Positions 7,657 through 15,760 of a stretch of 50,805 nucleotides of DNA are shown piece after piece. Source of the DNA: Akkermansiaceae bacterium (GTDB lineage Bacteria; Verrucomicrobiota; Verrucomicrobiia; Verrucomicrobiales; Akkermansiaceae). How positions within the stretch are numbered: position 1 is the stretch's first letter; each line of letters begins with the position of its first letter. A model generated the notes under the pieces. The model saw nothing but the letters and a program-made list of their open reading frames with translations, was not told the origin of the DNA and did not search any database. Location: positions 1 to 50,805 of the forward strand of contig JAPKCM010000035.1 of NCBI GenBank assembly GCA_028822935.1, read 5' to 3'. The position numbers and the translations under genes were made by a program.

Positions 7657-8292
7657 CAAAACTCGGCAGCTTCCGGAATCGTAAGCACCAGTGTCACGCT
7701 CGGCGGAAACGTCAGCGATGTCGGCGATGGCGCTCCCTCCGTCACCATTTTTTACGGACCGCCCGACGGTGGAAACACCCCGGGTTCCTAGGATGCTACC
7801 GCCGCCGCCAGCTGGACCACCGGAGCAATCGTCGGAGGAACTCCGGGCGAAGAAGAACCGACCTCAAACGGATACGATCTCTGGCTCAGCAGTCAATTCT
7901 CCCCCACCCAACTCGCTGACCCGAATATCTCGGGAGATGATGCCGACCCCGATGAAGATTCCTACTCGAACCTTCTTTAGTATGCCTTCCTGACCGACCC
8001 TCTGACCACACCCGTGAACGGAAGCCTAATCTCAGCTGGTATTGTCACCCTCGGTATGGAAAGCTCCCTCACGCCTACCTATCCTCAGCGCACCCCTTCC
8101 GGAGATCTCACTTACTTGCCGCAAATCGGTGACACTCTGGCGGGCTGGGATGATAGCCCTGCGCATCTCGCCGAAGTCTCAAACGTCGATCAAGGCAATG
8201 GCTCGTCGCTCGTCACCATCCGCTCACTTTCCCCCATCTCTGACCAGAACAAACAATTCGCCAGGATCAAAATCACCCACACCACTCCCTAA
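7657..8292 (+). pseudogene. remnant of an Ig-like/surface protein with two TAG stops
   Basis: One frame gives an extracellular Ig-like module (STSVTLGGNVSDVGDG, PSVTIFYGPPDGGNT), then TAG at 7789. The same frame continues (ATAAASWTTGAIVGGT, ADPNISGDDADPDEDSYSN) to TAG at 7978. It resumes with YAFLTDPL and runs to TAA at 8290 through the usual verrucomicrobial C-terminal domain (WDDSPAHLAEVSNVDQG). N-L-L-stop-Y-A-F strongly suggests an original LLEYAF, that is GAG to TAG. There is no start or signal peptide, so the 5' end is gone. The following isomerase gene starts only 3 bases past the final stop. Confidence 0.78.
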
Positions 8293-8295
8293 AAA

Positions 8296-9198
8296 ATGAA
8301 CCGCCGCTCTTTTACCTCGCTCACCTCCCTTGCTGCCTTAGCTCCCGGACTTTCCTTCGGTCGCGAGGCTGGCCGAAATCCCATCGGCGTATCAACTTAC
8401 AGCTACTGGGGCTTCCAGCGGGATGAATACCGCGACGTCGGCAAATGCATCGATCTCGCCGCCGCAACCGGCTTCGATGGTGTCGAAATCCTCCAAGTCC
8501 AACTCGAAGACTTCTCCCCTGCCGCTCTCCAGAAGATCAAACGACGCGCGCTCCTTGCCGGAATCGACCTCATGGGCTTCTCGACCCACCAGGACTTCGT
8601 TGACCCCGTCGAAAGAGTCCGTCGTAGAAACGTCGAGCAAACCATCGCCTATATCGAGCAAGCCTACGCCCTCGGCATTCCCACCCTCCGCATCAACACC
8701 GGCGGCTGGGGAACCCGAAAGGACTTCGATGACCTCATGGCCCACCGTGGCATCGAAGAGGTCCTCGAAGGCCACACCGAAAAAGAGGGATTCGAATGGG
8801 TCATCACCGCCATGAAACAGCTCGTCCCTTACGCCAAAAAATGCGGCGTCGTCCTCGGACTCGAAAATCATTGGGGCCTCGGCATCAGCCCCGAAGGCGT
8901 CCTCAAAGTCGTCGAAGCGGTGAACTCCCCTTGGCTTCAGGTCACCCTCGACACCGGAAATTTCCTCGAAGATCCCTACGCGCGTCTCGAGAAGTTGGCC
9001 GCCAAAACCGTCCTCCTTCAAACCAAAACCTACCACGGTGGAGGCCGCTGGTATACCCTCGACCTCGACTACGCCCGCATCGCCAAGATCATGAAGAAGG
9101 CAAACTACAAGGGCTACGTTTCTCTCGAATTCGAAGGAAAAGAAGACCCCCTCACCGCAGTCCCCAAGAGCCTCAAAATGCTCCGGGAACATTTCTAG
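8296..9198 (+). CDS. exported xylose-isomerase-like TIM barrel (sugar phosphate isomerase/epimerase family)
   Basis: A 300-residue protein with a twin-arginine-type leader (MNRRSFTSLTSLAALAPG). The barrel follows with the expected acidic and His metal ligands: LENHWG around residue 193, TLDTGNF around 222, and SLEFEGKEDP near the C-terminus. Members of this superfamily isomerise or epimerise sugars and inositols or cleave DNA at abasic sites; the leader argues for a sugar-directed role outside the cytoplasm. No strong Shine-Dalgarno is visible, and the start lies 3 bases after the stop of a decayed surface-protein gene. The substrate is not predictable from sequence. Confidence 0.85.
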   Translation: MNRRSFTSLTSLAALAPGLSFGREAGRNPIGVSTYSYWGFQRDEYRDVGKCIDLAAATGFDGVEILQVQLEDFSPAALQKIKRRALLAGIDLMGFSTHQDFVDPVERVRRRNVEQTIAYIEQAYALGIPTLRINTGGWGTRKDFDDLMAHRGIEEVLEGHTEKEGFEWVITAMKQLVPYAKKCGVVLGLENHWGLGISPEGVLKVVEAVNSPWLQVTLDTGNFLEDPYARLEKLAAKTVLLQTKTYHGGGRWYTLDLDYARIAKIMKKANYKGYVSLEFEGKEDPLTAVPKSLKMLREHF

Positions 9199-9582
9199 AA
9201 AGATGCCCTATCCCATTTGAACGCTTAGTTTGAGGGAATGGGAGGCGAGCACCCGACACCAAAGCTGTCGCGTATTTCAGCCCGGGTTGTCGCAGTGAAA
9301 CGGAGCTAACCGAGATCACCTCTGCCGAGTCGTATTGATATCGAACCAAGAAGAACACCTTCTACAGCTGCTATGACCCATGGATCCAACGCAGAATGAG
9401 CAAAATTTGTTGGAGCTAGTGGATTAGCCAAAATCATCAAGCTCACAACGACTGCTCCTCAATTTTCTTAGGCTAACAGTTAGGATCATCAGCCACGTGG
9501 AACGGGGTATTGATTCACCCCCTATTTTCTCCTTCATGGGCTTTAAATAGTTTGCTTCCTAAATAAACCGTTCACCAAGAAC
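9199..9582. other. non-coding gap between converging isomerase genes
   Basis: No reading frame here looks like a gene. The frames present are short and have no recognisable motif. I see no RNA gene. The only structured element is the minus-strand terminator at the right border. Confidence 0.6.
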
Positions 9583-9625
9583 AAAAAAGCCAGCTTCCCT
9601 CCTGCAAACCAGAAGGAAAAGTGGC
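9583..9625 (-). terminator. rho-independent terminator of the isomerase at 9634-10551
   Basis: Read on the minus strand, GCCACTTTTCCTTC pairs with GGAGGGAAGCTGGC (one C-C mismatch, several G-T pairs) around a 9-base loop and is followed by a run of six T. It lies 8 bases past the stop of the upstream minus-strand gene. Confidence 0.75.
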
Positions 9626-9633
9626 TCAAAAAT

Positions 9634-10551
9634 TTACGCGTCGATCTTACGGTAAGCAGCAATAAGTGCATCAAGGCCTTCTTGGCCCTTCTTGCTGGCT
9701 CCGTGCTCCATGCCAATGATCCCGGTGAAGTTCTTCTTACGAAGGAACTTGGTGACGGCGACGTAGTCGAGGTTTCCAGTGCCAGGCTCTTTGCGTCCCG
9801 GTGAGGCTCCGTATTGGACGTAGCTGACCTGATCCCAGACCTTCTCGGCGTTTGCGATGAGCTTGTCACCATTGCCGATCTGCCCTTCGTGGTAGAAGTC
9901 GGCGAGAAGCTTGCATGATTTACGATCCACAAGTTTACAGAGAAGGTGTCCGTCCTCAAAAGAGCGGATGAGAGGCTCGCCTCCCTTGACGTTATGGGAA
10001 AGGGGCTCTTGAGCCATGATGATGCCGTGCTCTTCGACCAAGTCGCAGCAGAGTTTCATGGAGTCGACGGAGGCCTTGATCTGCTCTTCACGAGTCATGG
10101 ATTTATCCCGTGCGCCGGGAATCATGGTCATGTTGGTTTGACCGGTGATTTTGGCGACTTCAATGCCTCGCTCGAGGTCTTTTTTAACCGCTTTTTTCTG
10201 GTCTTCGGTGGGCTTGTTGAACATTGCTCCGGCTCCGCCTGTAATGACACAGACGCCGAGTTCCATTTTCTTATCCTTCATGAACTCGGCGATTTTTTCG
10301 ATCGTTTCGTTCTTCTGTCCCTTGAGACCATTGTCTTCCCATGCGCGGAAGCCAAGGTCGTAGGCTAGCTTAAGTTGATCGACATAGCTGAGCTTCTTAT
10401 CTTTACCGCCGAAGAGGAGGCCCGGATGCGGACCAAAGAGCGCCTTAAAGGCTTCTCCCTTATGTTTCCCATGGTGATCAGCAAAAGCTGGGTTTCCGGC
10501 AAGGGTGGCGAGCGAGGCTCCTGTAAGCAGACTAAAGTGACGACGGGTCAT
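9634..10551 (-). CDS. exported TIM-barrel protein, hydroxypyruvate-isomerase-like
   Basis: A 305-residue protein with a twin-arginine-type leader (MTRRHFSLLTGASLATLAG, cleavage near AFADHH). The mature part is an AP-endonuclease-2/xylose-isomerase-type barrel with ligand motifs AQEPLSHN, LADFYHEGQIG, YVQYGASPGRKEPG and GIIGMEHG, the pattern of hydroxypyruvate-isomerase-like proteins. Many of those are cytoplasmic, so the leader is notable. It is transcribed away from the Fur-family gene at 10672; the space between holds an inverted repeat that could serve as a shared operator. A terminator follows the gene. The real substrate is unknown. Confidence 0.85.
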   Translation of the reverse strand: MTRRHFSLLTGASLATLAGNPAFADHHGKHKGEAFKALFGPHPGLLFGGKDKKLSYVDQLKLAYDLGFRAWEDNGLKGQKNETIEKIAEFMKDKKMELGVCVITGGAGAMFNKPTEDQKKAVKKDLERGIEVAKITGQTNMTMIPGARDKSMTREEQIKASVDSMKLCCDLVEEHGIIMAQEPLSHNVKGGEPLIRSFEDGHLLCKLVDRKSCKLLADFYHEGQIGNGDKLIANAEKVWDQVSYVQYGASPGRKEPGTGNLDYVAVTKFLRKKNFTGIIGMEHGASKKGQEGLDALIAAYRKIDA

Positions 10552-10586
10552 AGTGCTGGAAGTTCTAAAGTGAATTGGCCCTCAGG

Positions 10587-10601
10587 GGAATTTCGAATTC
10601 C
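10587..10601. promoter_or_regulatory. 15-bp inverted repeat between divergent genes, candidate operator
   Basis: GGAATTTCGAATTCC is a perfect 6-3-6 inverted repeat. It sits between the divergent starts of the isomerase (10551) and the Fur-family regulator (10672), immediately left of TATTAT at 10602-10607, which could be a -10 box for the regulator. Autoregulation by the Fur-like protein is a reasonable guess. The sequence is not a textbook Fur, Zur or PerR box. Confidence 0.4.
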
Positions 10602-10671
10602 TATTATTTTACCCGCCTTTCATTCTGGCATTTCCAGAAGGTCAGAAATCCGTATGATCCGCCGTAATACC

Positions 10672-11172
10672 ATGGATCAGAACATTCGAGAGCGACTCGA
10701 CAAGTTCATCAGCAAAAAGGGACTGCGTCAAACAGCCCAGCGCGATGAAATCGTAGAGGTCATTTTTGCCTCGGATGAGCACTTCACGCCCGATGAACTC
10801 TTCGATCGCCTGCGACGCGCCCGCTCAGAAGCATCCCGCGCCACCGTCTATCGCACCCTCGGACTCCTCGAAGAAGCCAACCTCATCCACGAGATCGACC
10901 TCGGCGATGGCCACAAAAACTACGACCCCAATTTCGTCGACCGCCCCACTCACAACCATCTCGTCTGCGTCGATTGCGGAAAAGTGGTCGAATTTGAGGA
11001 CTCCCATCTCGATCTTCTCAATGACTGCGTCACCCGCCGCCTCGGCTATCGCCCGCTGAGACAATCTCTCCGAATCGAGGCCAATTGCGACAAGCTACGC
11101 AACAACGGTGGCTGCCCCGATCTCATTCAGGCTCGCCTCAAAGGCAAGCGCCTCCCCAATCAGAAAAAGTAG
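10672..11172 (+). CDS. Fur-family metal- or peroxide-responsive repressor
   Basis: A 166-residue Fur-superfamily DNA-binding regulator. An N-terminal winged helix (GLRQTAQRDEI ... SRATVYRTLGLLEE) is followed by the dimerisation domain with HNHLVCVDCGKVVEFED. His94, His96, Cys99 and Cys102 are candidate metal ligands, and a second pair (Cys139, Cys148) could complete a structural zinc site. ATG 10672 fits the usual family N-terminus; ATG 10654, better placed relative to an AGAAGG at 10636, would add six residues. Which metal or signal it senses (Fe, Zn, Mn or peroxide) cannot be told. The secreted peptidase gene starts 7 bases after its stop, so the two are probably co-transcribed. Confidence 0.9.
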   Translation: MDQNIRERLDKFISKKGLRQTAQRDEIVEVIFASDEHFTPDELFDRLRRARSEASRATVYRTLGLLEEANLIHEIDLGDGHKNYDPNFVDRPTHNHLVCVDCGKVVEFEDSHLDLLNDCVTRRLGYRPLRQSLRIEANCDKLRNNGGCPDLIQARLKGKRLPNQKK

Positions 11173-11179
11173 GCTATTA

Positions 11180-11932
11180 ATGAGAGTCTTCCTCATCCTC
11201 CTTCTCGTCCTGCCCACCTTCCTGCGTGCCCAGCTCAGGATCGACCCCAAGCGCTTCGCCATCCCGGAATCCGAGATCCGCGAAGTCCTTGAACTCACCA
11301 TCGCCGCCTTTCCCAAGGGCGACCTCCCACCCCTTTTCGTCACCAGCTCTCCCGATGGCCCCATCACCTTGTTCGATCGCAGCGCCCGCGGCGAAGTCAT
11401 CATCAAGCTCGATGTGCGCGAGCGCTACTGGGCCCAGATGATTTACCAATTTGCTCACGAACTCGCCCACGTCCAGGCCAACTTTCGTCCCGATGCCCGC
11501 GATAACAAATGGTTCGAGGAGACCCTCTGCGAGACCGCTTCCCTCTATGCCCTGCGAAAGCTCTCCATCTCCCTTCGCGATCACCCCAACTTCGGCAGCT
11601 ACCGGCACCACCTTCACGACTACGCGCAAAAAATCATCGCCAACCGTGAAAAGGTCGATCTCAAAACCCTCTCCGCCTTTTACCAGAAGCACGAAGCCAC
11701 TCTCCGCAAGAACGCCACCGAGCGACCGCTCAACGGCGCCATGGCCGTCGCCCTCCTCTCTCTCTTCGAAAGCGATCCAAGTCACTGGAATTCTCTCGAC
11801 ACTTTAAACAAGACGCCCGCCAAGAAAGGCCTCCCGCTTTCCGGCTATTTTAAAAAGTGGCACGACGACACATCCGCCCCCCAGCGCCCTTTCGTCCAGA
11901 AGGCAAAAAGCTACTTTCTCCCCGAAAAATAA
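11180..11932 (+). CDS. secreted HExxH zinc peptidase, family unassigned
   Basis: A 250-residue protein from ATG 11180 with a signal peptide (MRVFLILLLVLPTFLRAQ). It carries FAHELAH (His93, Glu94, His97), the HExxH zinc-peptidase motif, and about 20 residues later WFEETLCETAS, which offers a Glu as third ligand in the gluzincin manner. The rest is helical and basic with no family I recognise. It sits 7 bases behind the Fur-family regulator, an arrangement suggesting metal- or stress-linked expression. The substrate may be cell-surface protein, but there is no direct evidence. Confidence 0.75.
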   Translation: MRVFLILLLVLPTFLRAQLRIDPKRFAIPESEIREVLELTIAAFPKGDLPPLFVTSSPDGPITLFDRSARGEVIIKLDVRERYWAQMIYQFAHELAHVQANFRPDARDNKWFEETLCETASLYALRKLSISLRDHPNFGSYRHHLHDYAQKIIANREKVDLKTLSAFYQKHEATLRKNATERPLNGAMAVALLSLFESDPSHWNSLDTLNKTPAKKGLPLSGYFKKWHDDTSAPQRPFVQKAKSYFLPEK

Positions 11933-11933
11933 G

Positions 11934-11959
11934 TTTCCAGCGCCCCCTCGATCTGGAAA
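11934..11959. promoter_or_regulatory. 7-bp inverted repeat ahead of the 11972 gene
   Basis: TTTCCAG and CTGGAAA form a perfect inverted repeat with a 12-base loop, between the peptidase stop and the next ATG. No T-run follows, so it is not a standard terminator. It could be an operator or a leader hairpin. Confidence 0.35.
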
Positions 11960-11971
11960 TGTAGTCTCCAC

Positions 11972-12976
11972 ATGACTATCTCGAACAAATCAGGCGTCGA
12001 ACTCGGAATTCTCGGCACGCACCTCGGCTTTCTCGAAGCCCTTGTGCCCAATGACGAAGGCCACCTCCCGCGCGATGCCTCCGGTGAACTGGTCGTCTTT
12101 GCCGGAGCCCGCGACATTTGCGAACTCTCCCCGGTCAAGGTTGACGCCATTCAAATTTCCGCCTTCGGCACCACCATTCCCGGAGACATGGACGAACTCC
12201 TCACCAAGGTCCGCACCATCGGCCTCGAGCCGCAGCTCGTTATGATGGTCGGAGGCGCAAACCCTTACGACCCAGCCGATGAAGACGCCGCCCTCGCCCA
12301 GCTCCAGGTCAATATTGGCGCGGCCCTTCGCAACGACGTAAAGCAAATAAACTCCACCTCCATCGAGGAGTGGATGAGCGGAACCGAGCCCACCAGCGCC
12401 GAAGAATTTCAAGCCCGTGTCGCTCAAAACATCAAACTCCACGCCCGCGCTTATCGCGAAAGTGGCTTGGCCGATTCCTGTGTCAAAAACTGGAACATCG
12501 AGTTCCTCCGTCCCGGCGAGTTTGCCAATTTCACCTCTCTCGAAAAAATAATGCCCATCATGAAGGGACTCCTTGCCGAGATTAGCGCCCCCTTCTTCCG
12601 CGTCCTCGTCGATGCCGCCCACTGTGGCGACTCCGATCTCGATATCCCGCAAAACGAAGCCCTCATCGCCGAGCTCGCCGACGCCGGAATGCTCGGACCC
12701 TTCCACTGCTCCGTTCCAACGACCCGCGGCTGCCTCACTTCCGACGACGGCTGGATCCCCGCCCTCCTCGCCGCTTCTGCAAAAACCGGCAAACTCGAAA
12801 GCGCCTTCGTCGAACTCTTCACCCACGATGACCCCGCCCTCCAAGGCCTCCGCGACCTCGAACCCGGCCACGGCGTCGATACCACCGATGGCCGCAGCTA
12901 CACCCAAGTCATGGTCGACGGCCTCATCGAAACCGCCCGCCGCCTGAACAATTTTAAAGCACGCGGAATTCTCTAA
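11972..12976 (+). CDS. cytoplasmic xylose-isomerase-like TIM-barrel protein
   Basis: A 334-residue protein without a signal peptide. Ligand-like motifs NIEFLRPGEF, VLVDAAHCGDSD, PFHCSVPTTRG and AFVELFTHDDP appear in the order and spacing expected of the xylose-isomerase-like barrel superfamily, though the protein is divergent. It is likely an isomerase or epimerase of a sugar or cyclitol phosphate; the specific reaction is not recognisable. It follows the Fur-peptidase pair on the same strand after a 39-base gap containing a hairpin, and converges with the CotH gene. Confidence 0.65.
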   Translation: MTISNKSGVELGILGTHLGFLEALVPNDEGHLPRDASGELVVFAGARDICELSPVKVDAIQISAFGTTIPGDMDELLTKVRTIGLEPQLVMMVGGANPYDPADEDAALAQLQVNIGAALRNDVKQINSTSIEEWMSGTEPTSAEEFQARVAQNIKLHARAYRESGLADSCVKNWNIEFLRPGEFANFTSLEKIMPIMKGLLAEISAPFFRVLVDAAHCGDSDLDIPQNEALIAELADAGMLGPFHCSVPTTRGCLTSDDGWIPALLAASAKTGKLESAFVELFTHDDPALQGLRDLEPGHGVDTTDGRSYTQVMVDGLIETARRLNNFKARGIL

Positions 12977-12999
12977 CAGCAAAAGAATCAGTTCCCAAC

Positions 13000-15657
13000 T
13001 TACTCGAAGATTGCGATGACTGAAACCGACGCGCCGTTGAGAGGCAACTCGATCGTGGGAGAACTACTTGTGCTGTCCCCGGACCAGCGGACAAAGCTGG
13101 CTCCCTCTTTCGGTTTCGCGGTGAGAGTTGGTGGGAAATCGCGAAAGTATTGCCCGGTCCAGGGCGAAGCCTCCAGATCGATGGTATTAATATGAACGGT
13201 TCCCTTGGAGGGATCACTCGACGCGACAGTGACCGCGGCGAGTCCTTTGGAGAGATTGAAATGGTCGATCAAATCCTGCCGCAACTTGTCTGGACGCGCT
13301 CTGGCAAACTCGCGCATCGACTCCACATTTGATTCCCAATGCGCCACGGTGAGAGGTTCATCTTCTTCCTTGTGCGGGATGCCGAAACCGCGCGATTGGA
13401 TCCCCTCCCAGCTCCAGCGGGAAAGGTGGCGACCCATTTCGGGCCGAATTACCCCTGCCATGGTGTCGATGCGCGCCAACACACGCTCACTCTCGAACAA
13501 GGTGTTCAACAGATCGGCACAGCGTTGCACGAAGCTATTTTCGAATTCGTCGCTCTCCAGCATTTCGCGCAACAGCAAGGTCCGCCCACCACTGTTAGGC
13601 CAGCCGGTGCCACTCCCAACCGGGTTGGTGTAGAACGCGAACATGTTCTCGTAATCCGAGTAGTCGCGCCTCATCGCGGGGATGTAGACGTCGGGTTTCC
13701 ACAGATTGAAACTGTAGTCTTGATCGTAGAGCATCCAGTGGAACTGTCGATCTACGCCACTTCGTTGGCGCCAGCACTTGATATTTCCGATGTCAAAATT
13801 CTGCCCATAAATGACCGCCAAATGGTAGTCGATGAAATTGTCAATATCCAGGTAGAAGTCCTGGACGGTCTGGTAGTAGACACTGTTGTTCATCGGGCGA
13901 GATTGGATGAAATTACGCATCAGGTTGTAGGCCGATGACGAACCCGAGTTGGCGCTGCCATAGCCTTCGATCAGATCGATGTCGTCGGCCGGAACATCGT
14001 GGGTCGATTCGACATAGTGCTCTGAAAATTTTTCGCGGATGTTGTAAATACCCCAGTAGTCACCATTCAGGTAGAGCACCGCCGGACGGTATCCTTGGGT
14101 GTCGAGCCCGGTTTCTTCGACGAGGCTCTGCATCATCGCATCGCGGAACATCGTGAAGTTGCCGTTCACAAAATAGCTCCCGTGACTTACCGGTGTGCCG
14201 AACTCTCTGATTGGCGGGCGCGGGTAGGTCAGCCAGGTGCTCTGGTTGTCGTTGCCTGAATTGCGCAGGACGATCGATTCGAAGGAATCGACAGCCTTGT
14301 TCGGGAAGAAAGGGTGACGAATTTTCCCGTAGCCATATTCGCTGCGCGCGAACAAGGCCATCGATTTCTGCGCGTATCCACGCGATCCCCAACCGCCAAA
14401 TATTTTTAAGCCAACGTTGATGCGAAGTTTCTCACCATCTCCGGGCTCGTAGACTTCGAAACTCGCCTCCACCTCGCGGTTGCGTTTCCAGGCATTGGAC
14501 GCGCTGTAGGGAAAGTTGCCAATGATGTTCCCGCCGGCGGTAAACATATGATCCCCAAAGCCGTAAAGGTAGCCCTCAGCGAAATCAAAGTGGTCGGGAT
14601 CGGCCGCCATCGAAATCACCGGGAGTTCGTGATCGGTGCCGACAAAATAGGTGTGGGTCACGACCCGGCTACTGTGGGAACCGACCACCATCGCACGGAT
14701 TACCGTGGTCTCGCTGATCTCGATCGGATCGCTGGAAACGGTGGAACTGCTGTCCGGTTCAGAACCATCAATCGTGAAGTGGACGACGTTCCCCTCAATT
14801 GGACCGACCAGCTCCAAGGTGACCGGCTCGGCGAAAACGCCCCCGCGCACACTGAACATCGGAGCCTGAATAAACGAATCGGGAGCACCCGCGCCAAATT
14901 CGTGATTCGCTTCGCCGGGGGTCACCAGGGCGGAGCCGAACAAGTAGAAAGTTTGCAAATCATCGCGCGCGCGACCGACCGTCGTGTCGGATGTGAGTGG
15001 ACCAGGATCCAAGCGATCGATTATTGTCGAACCAGGATCGCTGAGAATAACGGGTTCACTGCCGTTGCTCAGTCTAAAGGTAGCATGCAGCTCGCCAGCC
15101 GGAACTTCGTCGTCAATTTTTCCCGATGCGAAAACGACCAGGTGCTCACCGGCTTCGAGGATCGTGCCTGGCGGAAATGCCCACTTGTCCCGGTTGATGT
15201 CGTTGTCGCTCAAGTAGTGCCCGCCCAGGTCGGCAGGCGTTTCGCCGTGATTGTAGAACTCGATCCAATCCGGAAAATCGCCATCGCCATCAGTGAAGCT
15301 GGTCTTGTTGTTGGTCATGACTTCGTTGATCACAACGGACATCGCTCTCGTTTCCGCGGGTCCCGCGATGACCCGCACGTAGCCCGCGCTTGCCCCCTCC
15401 ACAGACAGGTTCAGCTTCACTCGCAAAGGACCTAGCACGGTCAGGGTGACGTTTTTCTGACTGACCCATGAGCCCGCCGAGAGATCTGGAGAGTGCTGCA
15501 ATGTGTAAGTCAGATCTTCCCCACTGGTATTTTCAACCGTCACCCCGAGTTGCGCGCCATCGTGCCCAACTTCGACAATTCTGATTTTCACCGCGTCTTG
15601 AGCCATTGTAAAATTGATCCCTAGCAAAAGGATCGCGAGACAGAAGCAAACATGCAT
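13000..15657 (-). CDS. exported CotH-kinase-like protein with lamin-tail domain
   Basis: An 885-residue secreted protein. A signal peptide (MHVCFCLAILLLGINFTMAQ) is preceded by AGGAA. Domains in order: a short beta domain; a lamin-tail domain at about 105-230 (VINEVMTNN ... DWIEFYNHG); a chitobiase C-terminal-type domain near 265-345 (VHFTIDGSEPDSSS); a CotH domain at about 350-720 with RDAMMQSLVEETG, LYLNGDYWGIYNIREKF and HWMLYDQDYSFN; and a C-terminal repeat-like strand domain (FVRWSGDS). CotH proteins are atypical kinases that phosphorylate surface or spore-coat proteins, but activity in bacterial lamin-tail fusions is unproven. It is divergently transcribed from the FG-GAP protein, with about 100 bases between their starts. 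Confidence 0.85.
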   Translation of the reverse strand: MHVCFCLAILLLGINFTMAQDAVKIRIVEVGHDGAQLGVTVENTSGEDLTYTLQHSPDLSAGSWVSQKNVTLTVLGPLRVKLNLSVEGASAGYVRVIAGPAETRAMSVVINEVMTNNKTSFTDGDGDFPDWIEFYNHGETPADLGGHYLSDNDINRDKWAFPPGTILEAGEHLVVFASGKIDDEVPAGELHATFRLSNGSEPVILSDPGSTIIDRLDPGPLTSDTTVGRARDDLQTFYLFGSALVTPGEANHEFGAGAPDSFIQAPMFSVRGGVFAEPVTLELVGPIEGNVVHFTIDGSEPDSSSTVSSDPIEISETTVIRAMVVGSHSSRVVTHTYFVGTDHELPVISMAADPDHFDFAEGYLYGFGDHMFTAGGNIIGNFPYSASNAWKRNREVEASFEVYEPGDGEKLRINVGLKIFGGWGSRGYAQKSMALFARSEYGYGKIRHPFFPNKAVDSFESIVLRNSGNDNQSTWLTYPRPPIREFGTPVSHGSYFVNGNFTMFRDAMMQSLVEETGLDTQGYRPAVLYLNGDYWGIYNIREKFSEHYVESTHDVPADDIDLIEGYGSANSGSSSAYNLMRNFIQSRPMNNSVYYQTVQDFYLDIDNFIDYHLAVIYGQNFDIGNIKCWRQRSGVDRQFHWMLYDQDYSFNLWKPDVYIPAMRRDYSDYENMFAFYTNPVGSGTGWPNSGGRTLLLREMLESDEFENSFVQRCADLLNTLFESERVLARIDTMAGVIRPEMGRHLSRWSWEGIQSRGFGIPHKEEDEPLTVAHWESNVESMREFARARPDKLRQDLIDHFNLSKGLAAVTVASSDPSKGTVHINTIDLEASPWTGQYFRDFPPTLTAKPKEGASFVRWSGDSTSSSPTIELPLNGASVSVIAIFE

Positions 15658-15760
15658 TCTCTATTCCTAACGGGTCACAGATCCCAAAGCAAGATTGGCC
15701 ACCTGCCCGGGGGAGCGGCAAGCTTGACGTACCTTTGCCGCAGCATCACGATTGACACGA

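Noticed and set aside
11990-12982. 330-residue minus-strand open frame opposite the TIM-barrel gene
   Set aside because: Its composition is the usual antisense shadow of a C-rich gene. The plus-strand frame has barrel motifs and a sensible start.
14548-15435. 295-residue plus-strand open frame within the CotH gene
   Set aside because: It is antisense to a well-supported CotH/lamin-tail protein and shows no motif of its own.
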